A DNA stretch of 64,000 nt from JAVBRD01 sp031548365. Its GTDB lineage: Bacteria > Bacillota > Clostridia > Christensenellales > UBA1750. Below are positions 8,488 to 16,162 of this stretch, in pieces. The stretch covers positions 31,898 to 95,897 of the forward strand of contig JAVBRD010000016.1 of the NCBI GenBank assembly GCA_031548365.1. Direction: 5' to 3'. Below the pieces are notes generated by a model. The model was given only the letters and a program-made list of their open reading frames with translations. It did not search any database and had not been told where the DNA came from. Position 1 is the first letter of the stretch. Each line of letters begins with the position of its first letter. The translations under genes were made by a program, and so were the position numbers.

Positions 8488-8500
8488 GCGCAATTTAATT
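8477..8500. promoter_or_regulatory. Probable OhrR operator
   Basis: AATTAAAT (8477-8484) and ATTTAATT (8493-8500) are perfect inverted arms with an 8-base spacer containing GCGC. The repeat overlaps the promoter spacer and -35 box, where repressor binding would block RNA polymerase. AT-rich inverted repeats of this kind are usual for OhrR/MarR proteins. The site also lies upstream of the divergent 2-hydroxyacid dehydrogenase gene. Confidence 0.65.
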
Positions 8501-8590
8501 AGTCGCCGCCTCCCATTGCGCGCTGCGCCGCGGAGGGCTACAATGGAGACAGAATGATTAAAGGCGGTGTGTCGCGTGAAGGGTTGCTTT

Positions 8591-9586
8591 ATGGTCAAGC
8601 GGGGTTCCACCAGGCTCGATTACGTCTTTTCCGGCGGCAGGTACGAAAAATACCGGTCGGCGCTGGACATGATCGAACCCATCATCTGCCGGGAAAACAT
8701 GGGGGAGCATCGTGAGGCGCTCAGGAGCGTTGAGGTCATCGCGTGCACGTGGGACATGGAATCGCTCACCGAGCAGGAATTGGAAGAGTTCTTCCCTTCG
8801 CTCAAGCTGGTTCTGTATGCGGCCGGTTCGGTGAAATACTTCGCCGAACCGTTCCTCAACCGCGGCGTTCGCATCGTCAGCGCGTGGGGCGCGATGTCTA
8901 TCCCGGTGGCGGAGTTCACCGTGAGCCAGATCCTGCTGGCCAACAAGGGGTACTATTTGGCGATGCAGCGGTATCGTGATGGCGATAACCGGGGCGGCAA
9001 ACACATCGCGGCGAACATCATGCCCGGGAATTACGACGGGGTCAAGGTCGGCATACTGGGCGCGGGCATGATCGGGGCGCGGGTCATCCGCATGCTCAAA
9101 GCGTACGACGTGGAGGTCTTGGTATACGACCCGTTCATGAGCGAGGCCAAAGCCGCCGGGCTGGGCGTGAAAAACGTTTCGATTGAGGAAGTGTTTTCCA
9201 CCTGCCAGACCATCAGCTGCCACATCGCCAACGTCCCAGAAACGGTGGGCATGCTCGACTACCGCCTCTTCTCCATGATGAAAGACAACGCGGCCTTTAT
9301 CAACACTGGGCGCGGCGCGCAGGTGGTCGAGCCCGATCTGGCCCGCGCGCTCAGCGAAAAGCCTTACCGCTGCGCGATTCTCGACGTGACGCACCCCGAG
9401 CCTTCTCCGAGAGATCACCCGTTCTGGCAGCTTCCCAACCTGTTCATGACGCCCCACATCGCTGGGAGCGCCGTCGTCGAGGTGTACCGCATGCCTGATT
9501 GGCTGCTGGATGAGCTTGAGCTATACAAGGCCGGGAAGCCGCTGAACTACGAGGTTTTCTTTTCGATGCTGCCCACAATGGCGTAA
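8591..9586 (+). CDS. D-isomer-specific 2-hydroxyacid dehydrogenase family protein
   Basis: A 331-residue NAD(P)-dependent oxidoreductase. The Rossmann motif VGILGAGMIGARVIRMLKAY and the three catalytic residues of the family are visible: Arg in INTGRGAQVV, Glu in THPEPSPRDHPFW, and His in MTPHIAGS. The ATG at 8591 has GAAGGG seven bases upstream; a GTG at 8567 is an in-frame alternative. The enzyme reduces a 2-keto acid or oxidises the matching hydroxy acid, but the substrate cannot be told from sequence. It is divergent from ohrR and precedes importer 2, which has its own promoter, so a role in handling an imported sugar acid is only suggested. Confidence 0.88.
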   Translation: MVKRGSTRLDYVFSGGRYEKYRSALDMIEPIICRENMGEHREALRSVEVIACTWDMESLTEQELEEFFPSLKLVLYAAGSVKYFAEPFLNRGVRIVSAWGAMSIPVAEFTVSQILLANKGYYLAMQRYRDGDNRGGKHIAANIMPGNYDGVKVGILGAGMIGARVIRMLKAYDVEVLVYDPFMSEAKAAGLGVKNVSIEEVFSTCQTISCHIANVPETVGMLDYRLFSMMKDNAAFINTGRGAQVVEPDLARALSEKPYRCAILDVTHPEPSPRDHPFWQLPNLFMTPHIAGSAVVEVYRMPDWLLDELELYKAGKPLNYEVFFSMLPTMA

Positions 9587-9650
9587 GAGCACATGTTCGT
9601 CCATCGTCAAACAGCGGTGAAACGCGCCTCTCCCTTTGTTGAAAACGCTA

Positions 9651-9679
9651 TTGCATGTGACACAGATATGGGGTATCAT
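9651..9679 (+). promoter_or_regulatory. Promoter of importer operon 2
   Basis: TTGCAT (9651-9656) and TATCAT (9674-9679) are separated by 17 bases. The pair lies about 75 bases before the first permease gene and after the dehydrogenase stop, so importer 2 can be transcribed independently. Confidence 0.6.
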
Positions 9680-9754
9680 GGGCATATTGATCAATAATGA
9701 CCAGGCAAACGACAGAAAAGTACAAATCGGCAGTTTCTCATGGAGGTGCCTATT

Positions 9755-10699
9755 GTGGTGACTTTGAGCGACGTAATAATCGGTGTAAGTCCTGGCAAGC
9801 AATTTCTAAGGGCGCTTTGGAAGCACAGGCATTACTACATCCTGTTGCTCCCGGCGTTTATTTATGTCGCGATTTTTAACTACGGTCCCATGTACGGCAT
9901 CCAGATCGCGTTTAAGGATTACAAGAGCGTGCTGGGCGTGATGGGCAGCCAATGGGTAGGCTTTAAGCATTTCATCAATTTCTTCAACAGCTATTACTTC
10001 CTCACGCTCTTCAGAAATACGCTGGCGCTCTCGCTGTACTCGCTCGCGGTGGGGTTCCCCCTACCCATTCTGCTGGCGCTGATGGTCAACGAGCTCAACG
10101 ACAACAAATTCCGCAAAGCGATACAAACCATCATGTACGCCCCGCACTTCATTTCGGTGGTCGTACTCGTGGGCATCATGCACACGGTGTTCTCACCCTC
10201 CATGGGCATCTTTAACACCGCCCGCGAGGCGCTGGGGCTCGAAAGGATGTACTATGTGGCCATGCCCTCGGCGTTCCGCCACCTCTACGTGTGGTCGGGC
10301 GTCTGGCAGGGTTTGGGCTGGTCATCGATCATTTACGTCGCGGCGCTGTCCTCGGTTGATCCCGAGCTGCACGAAGCCGCCGTGATCGACGGCGCGAGCC
10401 GTTTTCAGCGCATGCGGTACATCAACATACCCACAATCGCCCCGACGATCACCATACTATTGATCATGTCGGTGGGCAGGCTGGTCTCCGTCGGGTACGA
10501 AAAAGTGCTGCTCCTTCAGAACAACCTCAATGTCGATGTCTCTGAAGTCATCTCAACATACGTCTACAAGCGCGGTATCATCAACACCAATTACAGCTTC
10601 TCCTCAGCGGTCGGGCTGTTCAACAACCTGATCAACATCGCGCTTTTATTAGTCGCCAACGGGCTGTCGCGCTGGGTCAGCGACACCAGCCTGTTCTGA
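9755..10699 (+). CDS. Sugar ABC importer permease, LplB type (importer 2)
   Basis: A permease of about 314 residues with six predicted membrane segments. YYILLLPAFIYVAIFNYGPMYG and the ATPase-contact loop EAAVIDGASRFQRMRYINIP identify the LplB group. A perfect GGAGGTG at 9742-9748 is placed correctly for a GTG start at 9755 (or 9758) and would be inside the gene if the ATG at 9740 were used, so the GTG is chosen. The second permease follows 18 bases after this gene and the binding protein comes last, an order different from importer 1. Confidence 0.9.
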   Translation: MVTLSDVIIGVSPGKQFLRALWKHRHYYILLLPAFIYVAIFNYGPMYGIQIAFKDYKSVLGVMGSQWVGFKHFINFFNSYYFLTLFRNTLALSLYSLAVGFPLPILLALMVNELNDNKFRKAIQTIMYAPHFISVVVLVGIMHTVFSPSMGIFNTAREALGLERMYYVAMPSAFRHLYVWSGVWQGLGWSSIIYVAALSSVDPELHEAAVIDGASRFQRMRYINIPTIAPTITILLIMSVGRLVSVGYEKVLLLQNNLNVDVSEVISTYVYKRGIINTNYSFSSAVGLFNNLINIALLLVANGLSRWVSDTSLF

Positions 10700-10717
10700 T
10701 CGGGGGGAAGTGAAAGC

Positions 10718-11611
10718 ATGGCTAAAGTAAGAGAGTCCCTCGGGGATCGCACATTTGTCGCGTGTGTTTACACAATCGTCCTGCTGATCGTGTTGATCGT
10801 ATTCTACCCGCTGGTCTACGTGCTTTCATGCTCCATCAGCTCGCCCACCCTCGTCGCAACGGGGAAGGTTTGGCTGCTGCCCCAGCAGATCACTTTCATG
10901 GGCTACCAGCGCGTGTTTCAGGATCCGCAGATCATGACAGGCTATGGCAACACGCTGATCTACACGCTGTTCGGCACCATCATCAATCTGGCGGTCACCG
11001 TTCCTGCGGGCTACGTACTCTCAAAAAAGACGCTCCCCATGCGGAATTTCCTGACGTTTTACTTTCTGTTCATCATGTATTTTTCCGGCGGCATGATCCC
11101 GTCCTTCCTTTTGATCAAGAGTCTGGGGCTTTACAACACAAGGCTCGTGCTGATCATCCTGGGCGCGTTTGCCGCGTACGACTGCATCATTTGCCGCACC
11201 TTCTTCTCCTCCGTCCCGCAGGAGCTGGAGGACGCCGCGCTGATTGACGGCTGCACGCCCATCCGCACGTTCATACAAGTGGTGCTGCCCGTGTCACAGG
11301 CGCTGCTGGGCGTCATGGTGCTGTACTTCGCCGTCGGACACTGGAACTCGTTCTTCCCCGCGCTGATCTACACGATGGATTCCAAGATCATTCCGCTGCA
11401 GCTTGTTCTGCGCAAGATCCTCATTCTCGAGAAATCCAGCGCCGAGATGATGAGCGAGTCGGACACCGATCTTGCGGCTCTTAAATCCGCGTTGATTGAG
11501 CTGATCAAGTATTCGGTGATCGTGGTGTCCTCGATTCCGCTGTTGATCCTCTACCCCTTCCTGCAAAAGTATTTTGTCAAGGGCGTGATGATCGGTTCCC
11601 TGAAAGGCTAG
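10718..11611 (+). CDS. Sugar ABC importer permease, LplC type (importer 2)
   Basis: A 297-residue LplC-type permease. FSGGMIPSFLLIKSLGLYNT, the EAA loop EDAALIDGCTPIRTFIQVVLP and the ending FLQKYFVKGVMIGSLKG are diagnostic. GGGGGGAAG precedes the ATG at 10718. It pairs with the upstream LplB-type permease and is followed 55 bases later by the binding-protein gene. Confidence 0.92.
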   Translation: MAKVRESLGDRTFVACVYTIVLLIVLIVFYPLVYVLSCSISSPTLVATGKVWLLPQQITFMGYQRVFQDPQIMTGYGNTLIYTLFGTIINLAVTVPAGYVLSKKTLPMRNFLTFYFLFIMYFSGGMIPSFLLIKSLGLYNTRLVLIILGAFAAYDCIICRTFFSSVPQELEDAALIDGCTPIRTFIQVVLPVSQALLGVMVLYFAVGHWNSFFPALIYTMDSKIIPLQLVLRKILILEKSSAEMMSESDTDLAALKSALIELIKYSVIVVSSIPLLILYPFLQKYFVKGVMIGSLKG

Positions 11612-11666
11612 TGCGCTCTCCCTCAGGGGAATACAAATAGAGGTACAAAAAAAGGAGGAAACCAAT

Positions 11667-13361
11667 TTGTCTCGCAAAGCCATAGCATTTTTGCTGGTTG
11701 CCGTGATGGTGGCTCTGGCCGCATGCGCGCCCGCCGCTCCCGCTCCGACGGCAGCCCCCGCGGCTCCGACAGCCGCTCCGGCGGCCCCGACTGCCGCTCC
11801 GGCGGCCCCGACCGCCGCACCGGCTGTCGCAACCCCCGCGGCGGCCACTCCCGTGGCTCCCCCGACCTCGAATTACCCCGTCGTCAAAGACCCGATCACC
11901 GTGACTGGCATTCGCCATATCGCCCAAGACAGGGACAACAAGGAACCCCGCTACACGTGGGAGAGGCTTGAACAAGTCACCGGCATTCACGTGGACATCC
12001 AGTACCTGCCGGACGAAGCGCAGCTGCCGGTGTTCCTGGCCGCCGGCAACTGGCCTGATTTCTTCCACGACAACCTGAAGGCCAACTTCATCAACGAATA
12101 CGGCGTACTCGGCGGCAAGTTTGTGGATTACAACACGCTGGCCGATGTCATGCCCAACCTGCAGCAGGTGTATGAGCTGTATCCGGACGCCCGCAAAGCT
12201 TACACGCAGACGAACGGCTCCATCTATCAGCTGTTCACGCTGGTGCTCAGCGTCACGGGCGCTCAGTCTCGCCTGTACTACCGCACGGACATCCTCAAGG
12301 ACAACGGCCTTGAAGTGCCGACGACCACCGACGAGTTCATCGACGTCTGCAAGAAGCTCTACGCGGCCACGGGCAACTCGCCGTTGGCCGGCAACTTCTA
12401 CAAGGATTTCTTCTATTCGGCCTTCGGCCCCGGCGTGAGAATCGACGGACGGAACGAGTTTGACGATATCAAAAACGACGGTACCGTGACATACGGCCGC
12501 GTGACGGACCAGTACAAAGAGTACCTGAAATTCCTGAACACGCTGTACTCCGAAAAAATCCTGCATCCCGAGTTCCTGACCATGGACTCCGCCACCGTTC
12601 AGGCGCTGACGGACGAGGGCAAATTCGTGTTCGCGAGCGGCTCGCTCCAGAACATCAAGATCGCCTCCTTCCCGAGCGGCAAGTGGGATCTCAACGTGCT
12701 GGCGCCGCTCACGTCCCCCGTTGACGGCGAGCGCGTGATCTTCTCCGGTACCCCGCCGTGGGGCACGGCGAAGGGATTCGCCATCAACAAGGACTCCAAG
12801 TACGTCAAAGAAATCGCGCGCATGATGGACGTCGCGTTCGCTCTGGAAGAAGTCGTTCCGGGCTCCAACTTGAACGGCGACGCCTTCACCTGGGGACCGC
12901 AGAACGACTGCTGGAAGTACACCAACGCAGAGAAAACAGAGCATGCCATGTACATGCCCAAAGACAATCCCAAGCTCAAGGATCTTCCGTGGGATTCCGC
13001 CAACCAGTACGGCTTGCTGATTTACGACAACATCGGCATCTCCAAGGCGTTTGAGAAATCCATCGTCATGGACGGCAGCAACTCTCAGGCGCGCCAGGTT
13101 GGTTTCCGCGACAACAGCATCCCCTACGCACGCAAATGGTTCTGGCCGTCGGTCGTCCTGAACAACGCCGAGCAGGAAGTCATCGACCAGTACTCGGTGG
13201 AGCTGAACACATATGTTGACGAGATGTACGCGCAGTTCGTCACCGGTGTGGTCGGCATCGACGCCGGCTGGGACAGCTACCTTGCTACGCTGGACAAGAT
13301 GGGATACACGGAAGTGCTCAAGCAGTACCAGTCCGCTTACGATCGGTACCGCAGCCTGTAA
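11667..13361 (+). CDS. Sugar ABC importer substrate-binding lipoprotein (importer 2)
   Basis: A 564-residue extracytoplasmic binding lipoprotein. The signal peptide ends in the lipobox LAAC. A low-complexity Ala/Pro/Thr linker follows, built partly from tandem copies of a 7-residue unit. The binding domain begins near VVKDPITVTGIRH. The start codon is TTG at 11667, supported by AAAGGAGG eight bases upstream. It is the last gene of importer operon 2. Family members deliver oligosaccharides to the paired LplB/LplC permeases. The ligand is not known. A 13-bp hairpin lies just after the stop. Confidence 0.9.
   Translation: MSRKAIAFLLVAVMVALAACAPAAPAPTAAPAAPTAAPAAPTAAPAAPTAAPAVATPAAATPVAPPTSNYPVVKDPITVTGIRHIAQDRDNKEPRYTWERLEQVTGIHVDIQYLPDEAQLPVFLAAGNWPDFFHDNLKANFINEYGVLGGKFVDYNTLADVMPNLQQVYELYPDARKAYTQTNGSIYQLFTLVLSVTGAQSRLYYRTDILKDNGLEVPTTTDEFIDVCKKLYAATGNSPLAGNFYKDFFYSAFGPGVRIDGRNEFDDIKNDGTVTYGRVTDQYKEYLKFLNTLYSEKILHPEFLTMDSATVQALTDEGKFVFASGSLQNIKIASFPSGKWDLNVLAPLTSPVDGERVIFSGTPPWGTAKGFAINKDSKYVKEIARMMDVAFALEEVVPGSNLNGDAFTWGPQNDCWKYTNAEKTEHAMYMPKDNPKLKDLPWDSANQYGLLIYDNIGISKAFEKSIVMDGSNSQARQVGFRDNSIPYARKWFWPSVVLNNAEQEVIDQYSVELNTYVDEMYAQFVTGVVGIDAGWDSYLATLDKMGYTEVLKQYQSAYDRYRSL
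11751..11834 (+). repeat. 21-base tandem repeat encoding the AAPAAPT linker
   Basis: About four copies of a 21-base GC-rich unit run in tandem, with 11772-11792 and 11793-11813 nearly identical and the outer copies diverged. Each encodes seven residues of the Ala/Pro/Thr linker of the binding lipoprotein. The array is in frame, so copy number changes would lengthen or shorten the tether without breaking the protein. Confidence 0.8.
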
Positions 13362-13380
13362 GGAAACGCGCGGGTTAGAC

Positions 13381-13410
13381 AAGGGGCTGTTGCAAACGCA
13401 ACAGCCCCTT
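13381..13410. repeat. Hairpin repeat, copy 1
   Basis: AAGGGGCTGTTGC (13381-13393) and its exact reverse complement (13398-13410) form a 13-bp stem with a 4-base loop. It lies 19 bases after the binding-protein stop. No U-run follows, but it could still end or stabilise the transcript. An almost identical hairpin lies about 150 bases on. Confidence 0.75.
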
Positions 13411-13531
13411 CAGCGTGAGCTTTGGCGCGCATGCCGCCAAACCCCACGCCGCGTTTTGCTTAGAGAACCCGCGGGTTCTTGCGGATCTCCGGAACAAGCA
13501 CGATGGGCCGGCATCTGGCTTCGTCGACAGG

Positions 13532-13567
13532 CTGAAGGGGCTGTTGCAGACGCAACAGCTCCTTCAG
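13532..13567. repeat. Hairpin repeat, copy 2
   Basis: Arms 13532-13547 and 13552-13567 form a 16-bp stem with one G-T pair. The core is the same as in copy 1 at 13381-13410. The duplication of a whole hairpin within 150 bases suggests a repeat family and not chance. Confidence 0.7.
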
Positions 13568-13908
13568 TTTGCTGACAACAATGACCTGTTCCTTGCCGCC
13601 CGAATCATAGCAACCCGCCAGAACCCGGCAATCCTGTGGCAAGGCGCGACGCGGGGCTTGGTTCCGCAGAACAAGCGCGTCATCGGTAACGCGCCAATCC
13701 ACACCGTTTTTGCCGTTCGCCGATGGCAAACCCGAGAAAAAGGAGGAGTTACCATCATCGCAAGGGGGTGTTGGCAAGCCGGATTTCGACCCCGCGGCCC
13801 TCACCTGGAGATCCGCCGGGAACCCGCTAGCCCTTACCGCAAAGCGCGGCGCGCGGTTTTGCGACATGATGGGTTTATCAACTGCTGCGCCAGCGACAGC
13901 CCCATAAT

Positions 13909-14979
13909 CTACCCCTTGGAACCTCGCCAAGCCTCGATGTTCGCTTTGATGAACTCGTCGTCGCTCAGGTGCGGATACATACGATACACCCGCTCAATCT
14001 CAAGCGCTTGCCCGCGCGAGAGCGTTTCGTTCTCATCAAGGCACCATGTGCCTTCGAACAGCCCCTGCCGCCGCAGAACTTCGTGTATTCCGGCGATGCA
14101 CCCCGCAAAGCCGTTGGCCGCGTCGAAAAACGCCGCGTTTGTATCTGTGACTTCCTCGGCGAGCGTGAGGAGCTTGGGAGGAATGTCCCCTGCGGCCGCG
14201 ACGGAACGCAGCTCATTGTGGAGTTCCACCGCTTTATTCGTCCACACCGCCCAGTGACCGAGCAGGCCGCCGACAAACGATTTTTCCACGACCCGGCCAT
14301 CGATCTCAAAGCGGTATTTCGTCAGGAGGTCGATCACGATGTTGTCGTCATTTCCCGTGTACATAGCGATTTCCCCACAGCGGGAGGACGAGCAGACCGC
14401 GCGCATAACGTCGAGTGTCTGATAGCGGTTGAACGACGCGCACTTGATGGCGATCACGCCTTTGATTTCGCACAGTTTCGCCCAATAATCATACGTGAAC
14501 AACCGCCCGCCCGCCGCGGGCTGAAGGTAAAAACCCACGACCGGGATGACTTTGGCGACCTCGCGCGCCCTTTCCAAATGCGCCTCTTCCGAGGTATCGC
14601 CAAGACCTCCCGGGCTGAGCAGAACGGCATCGTACCCGAGGCACTTCGCGGTCTCGGCCTCACTGACAGCCTGCGCGGTGGGGCCGCACGCGCCCGCGAT
14701 CAAGACCAATGGTCGGTTATATGCCAGCTCCGCGCGAGAGGCTTCCTCGGCCGCGATCTGAAGAACCGGCTCAAACAGCCCGACCCGGGGATCCCGGATC
14801 GCGAACTGTGTCGTGTGAACCCCGACCGCGAGCCCACCCACACCGGCCGCGAAGTAATACCTGAGCAGCAACCGCTGGCGGTCTTCGTCCAGCTTCCGAA
14901 GCGAGTTGAGCGCGAGGGGGACAGCCGGGATCACCGTCCCGCCAGCCAGCTGTCGGTATGCGTCGGAGCGTGCATTCAT
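13909..14979 (-). CDS. DapA-family (dihydrodipicolinate synthase-like) aldolase/lyase
   Basis: A 356-residue TIM-barrel protein. The Schiff-base Lys is in GVIAIKCASFNRYQ and the partner Tyr in VVGFYLQPAAGG, both in family-typical places. GLAVGVHTTQFA corresponds to the substrate-carboxylate region near strand 2. DapA-family enzymes make or break C-C bonds of pyruvate with aldehydes, or dehydrate sugar acids. This one has extra length at the C-terminus relative to DapA (about 290 residues), so its substrate differs. Its ATG at 14979 overlaps the stop of the upstream SDR gene by one base (TGATG), indicating translational coupling. Confidence 0.82.
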   Translation of the reverse strand: MNARSDAYRQLAGGTVIPAVPLALNSLRKLDEDRQRLLLRYYFAAGVGGLAVGVHTTQFAIRDPRVGLFEPVLQIAAEEASRAELAYNRPLVLIAGACGPTAQAVSEAETAKCLGYDAVLLSPGGLGDTSEEAHLERAREVAKVIPVVGFYLQPAAGGRLFTYDYWAKLCEIKGVIAIKCASFNRYQTLDVMRAVCSSSRCGEIAMYTGNDDNIVIDLLTKYRFEIDGRVVEKSFVGGLLGHWAVWTNKAVELHNELRSVAAAGDIPPKLLTLAEEVTDTNAAFFDAANGFAGCIAGIHEVLRRQGLFEGTWCLDENETLSRGQALEIERVYRMYPHLSDDEFIKANIEAWRGSKG

Positions 14980-15995
14980 CAGTACTTCCCTCCGCGTTCC
15001 TCAAAGTGCGTCGGCTTATGGACGGAGCGCCCTCCCGCCAAGACCCATTCCGCCTGCCATCGGATCATCGTTGCGAGGGGGACGGACGGATAGCCGAAGG
15101 TCTCCACAGCTTTTGAGGCGTTGTTCAGATAGGCGGAACCGCACTCCTCGCCCACAAAAGTCGGTTCCGCGCCGAGCAATGATCCCAACTCCCCAGCCAC
15201 CGCCCTCACCGAAACTGTTTCCGGGCCGGTGACGTTCATTTTCACCGCCGGGCAAGACGCGTGTAGAAGGGCGCGTATGGCGATTTCATTGGCGTCACCC
15301 TGCCATATGCAGTTAAAGCAGGGCGTGGAGACGGAGATCGGCTGCCTGCTCACAATCTTTTGCGCGATGTCGTATAGAACGCCGTACCGCAAGTCGACAG
15401 CGTAGTTCAGCCTGTACAGCAGCACGGGCGTGCCATACACGGAGGAGCCGTACTCGAAGACCCGCTCTCTCGCAAGGCAGGACATGCCGTACTCCCCCAC
15501 GGGCGCGGGGGGCGTCCGCTCGCGCGAGCCGCCCGAGTGCAAGGGCTCCATCGGGTAGATGTTGCCCGAGGAGAACGCCACGATCCGCGACGATTGATAC
15601 CGTTCGGCAACCTTTGAAGGCAGGATCGCGTTCATCGCCCAAGTCAGGCTCTCCTGCCCGTCGGTGTTGAATTTACGGCCGGCCATGTAGATCACGTTGG
15701 GCGCGTCGGGCAGGCCCTCCACAGCGCCGGCGTCCAGCAGGTCGGCGCTGACCGTTTCCACGCCATGACTGTGAAGCAGTTTAACCGCAAGCGGGTCCGT
15801 AAAGCGCGATACCGCGATGACCTTTCCGCCGCACCCCGCCGCGCGGAGCGCGTTCTGCGCCAGCACACACAGCGTCGGCCCCATTTTGCCGCCCGCTCCG
15901 AGAACCAGGACATCACTGCGAATGCTTTTCGCGTCTTCAATCAACCTGTCAGATGGCGTGGTGAGCATCGCGTCCAGCTTTTCTTCCGTCCACAT
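14979..15995 (-). CDS. NAD-dependent epimerase/dehydratase-family protein (atypical SDR)
   Basis: A 338-residue extended SDR. The nucleotide-binding motif SDVLVLGAGGKMGPTL sits near residues 27-42, and the Ser/Tyr region includes FSSGNIYP and EYGMSCLARERVFEY. The normal catalytic pair is Tyr-x3-Lys. Here Tyr169 is kept but the Lys position is Cys173. It is first in a two-gene operon with the DapA-like enzyme, with a good promoter upstream. The pair may process an imported sugar acid or keto sugar. Substrate and even redox activity are uncertain. Confidence 0.8.
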   Translation of the reverse strand: MWTEEKLDAMLTTPSDRLIEDAKSIRSDVLVLGAGGKMGPTLCVLAQNALRAAGCGGKVIAVSRFTDPLAVKLLHSHGVETVSADLLDAGAVEGLPDAPNVIYMAGRKFNTDGQESLTWAMNAILPSKVAERYQSSRIVAFSSGNIYPMEPLHSGGSRERTPPAPVGEYGMSCLARERVFEYGSSVYGTPVLLYRLNYAVDLRYGVLYDIAQKIVSRQPISVSTPCFNCIWQGDANEIAIRALLHASCPAVKMNVTGPETVSVRAVAGELGSLLGAEPTFVGEECGSAYLNNASKAVETFGYPSVPLATMIRWQAEWVLAGGRSVHKPTHFEERGGKY

Positions 15996-16058
15996 CGGTA
16001 AAGGCCTCCAAATCCAATGAGATCACCTGTGTTTGCGGCGCTGATTGCGCCCACTCGC

Positions 16059-16087
16059 ATTATCCGCCATGAGAAAACGAAAGTCAA
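16059..16087 (-). promoter_or_regulatory. Promoter of the SDR/DapA-like operon
   Basis: On the minus strand, TTGACT (16082-16087) and GATAAT (16059-16064) are spaced by 17 bases, about 64 bases before the SDR start. Confidence 0.7.
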
Positions 16088-16162
16088 TTAAACGCAACGC
16101 GCATGTGATTTGCGATGCGAAAGCGAACATGGCGTTGGCGGAAAAGCAGTTGAAAGCATGGT

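Larger units (their letters stand above)
13362..13908. other. 547-base hairpin-rich region without a convincing gene
   Basis: No open frame here has a start signal or a recognisable protein. Structures seen are a 13-bp hairpin (13381-13410), a 7-bp stem (13421-13441), a 16-base perfect palindrome (13464-13479), a second copy of the first hairpin (13532-13567), and a 6-bp stem around 13708-13731. It separates importer operon 2 from a convergent SDR/DapA-like operon. It may be a non-autonomous repeat element or a structured RNA; neither is shown. Confidence 0.55.

Noticed and set aside
11577..13382. 601-codon frame antisense to the importer 2 binding protein
   Set aside because: Same reason: codon-bias shadow of a recognised lipoprotein gene.
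13460..13930. 156-codon minus-strand frame in the hairpin-rich gap
   Set aside because: No start signal, spans several stem-loops, and extends into the DapA-like gene end; treated as non-coding, although it may be annotated as a hypothetical protein elsewhere.
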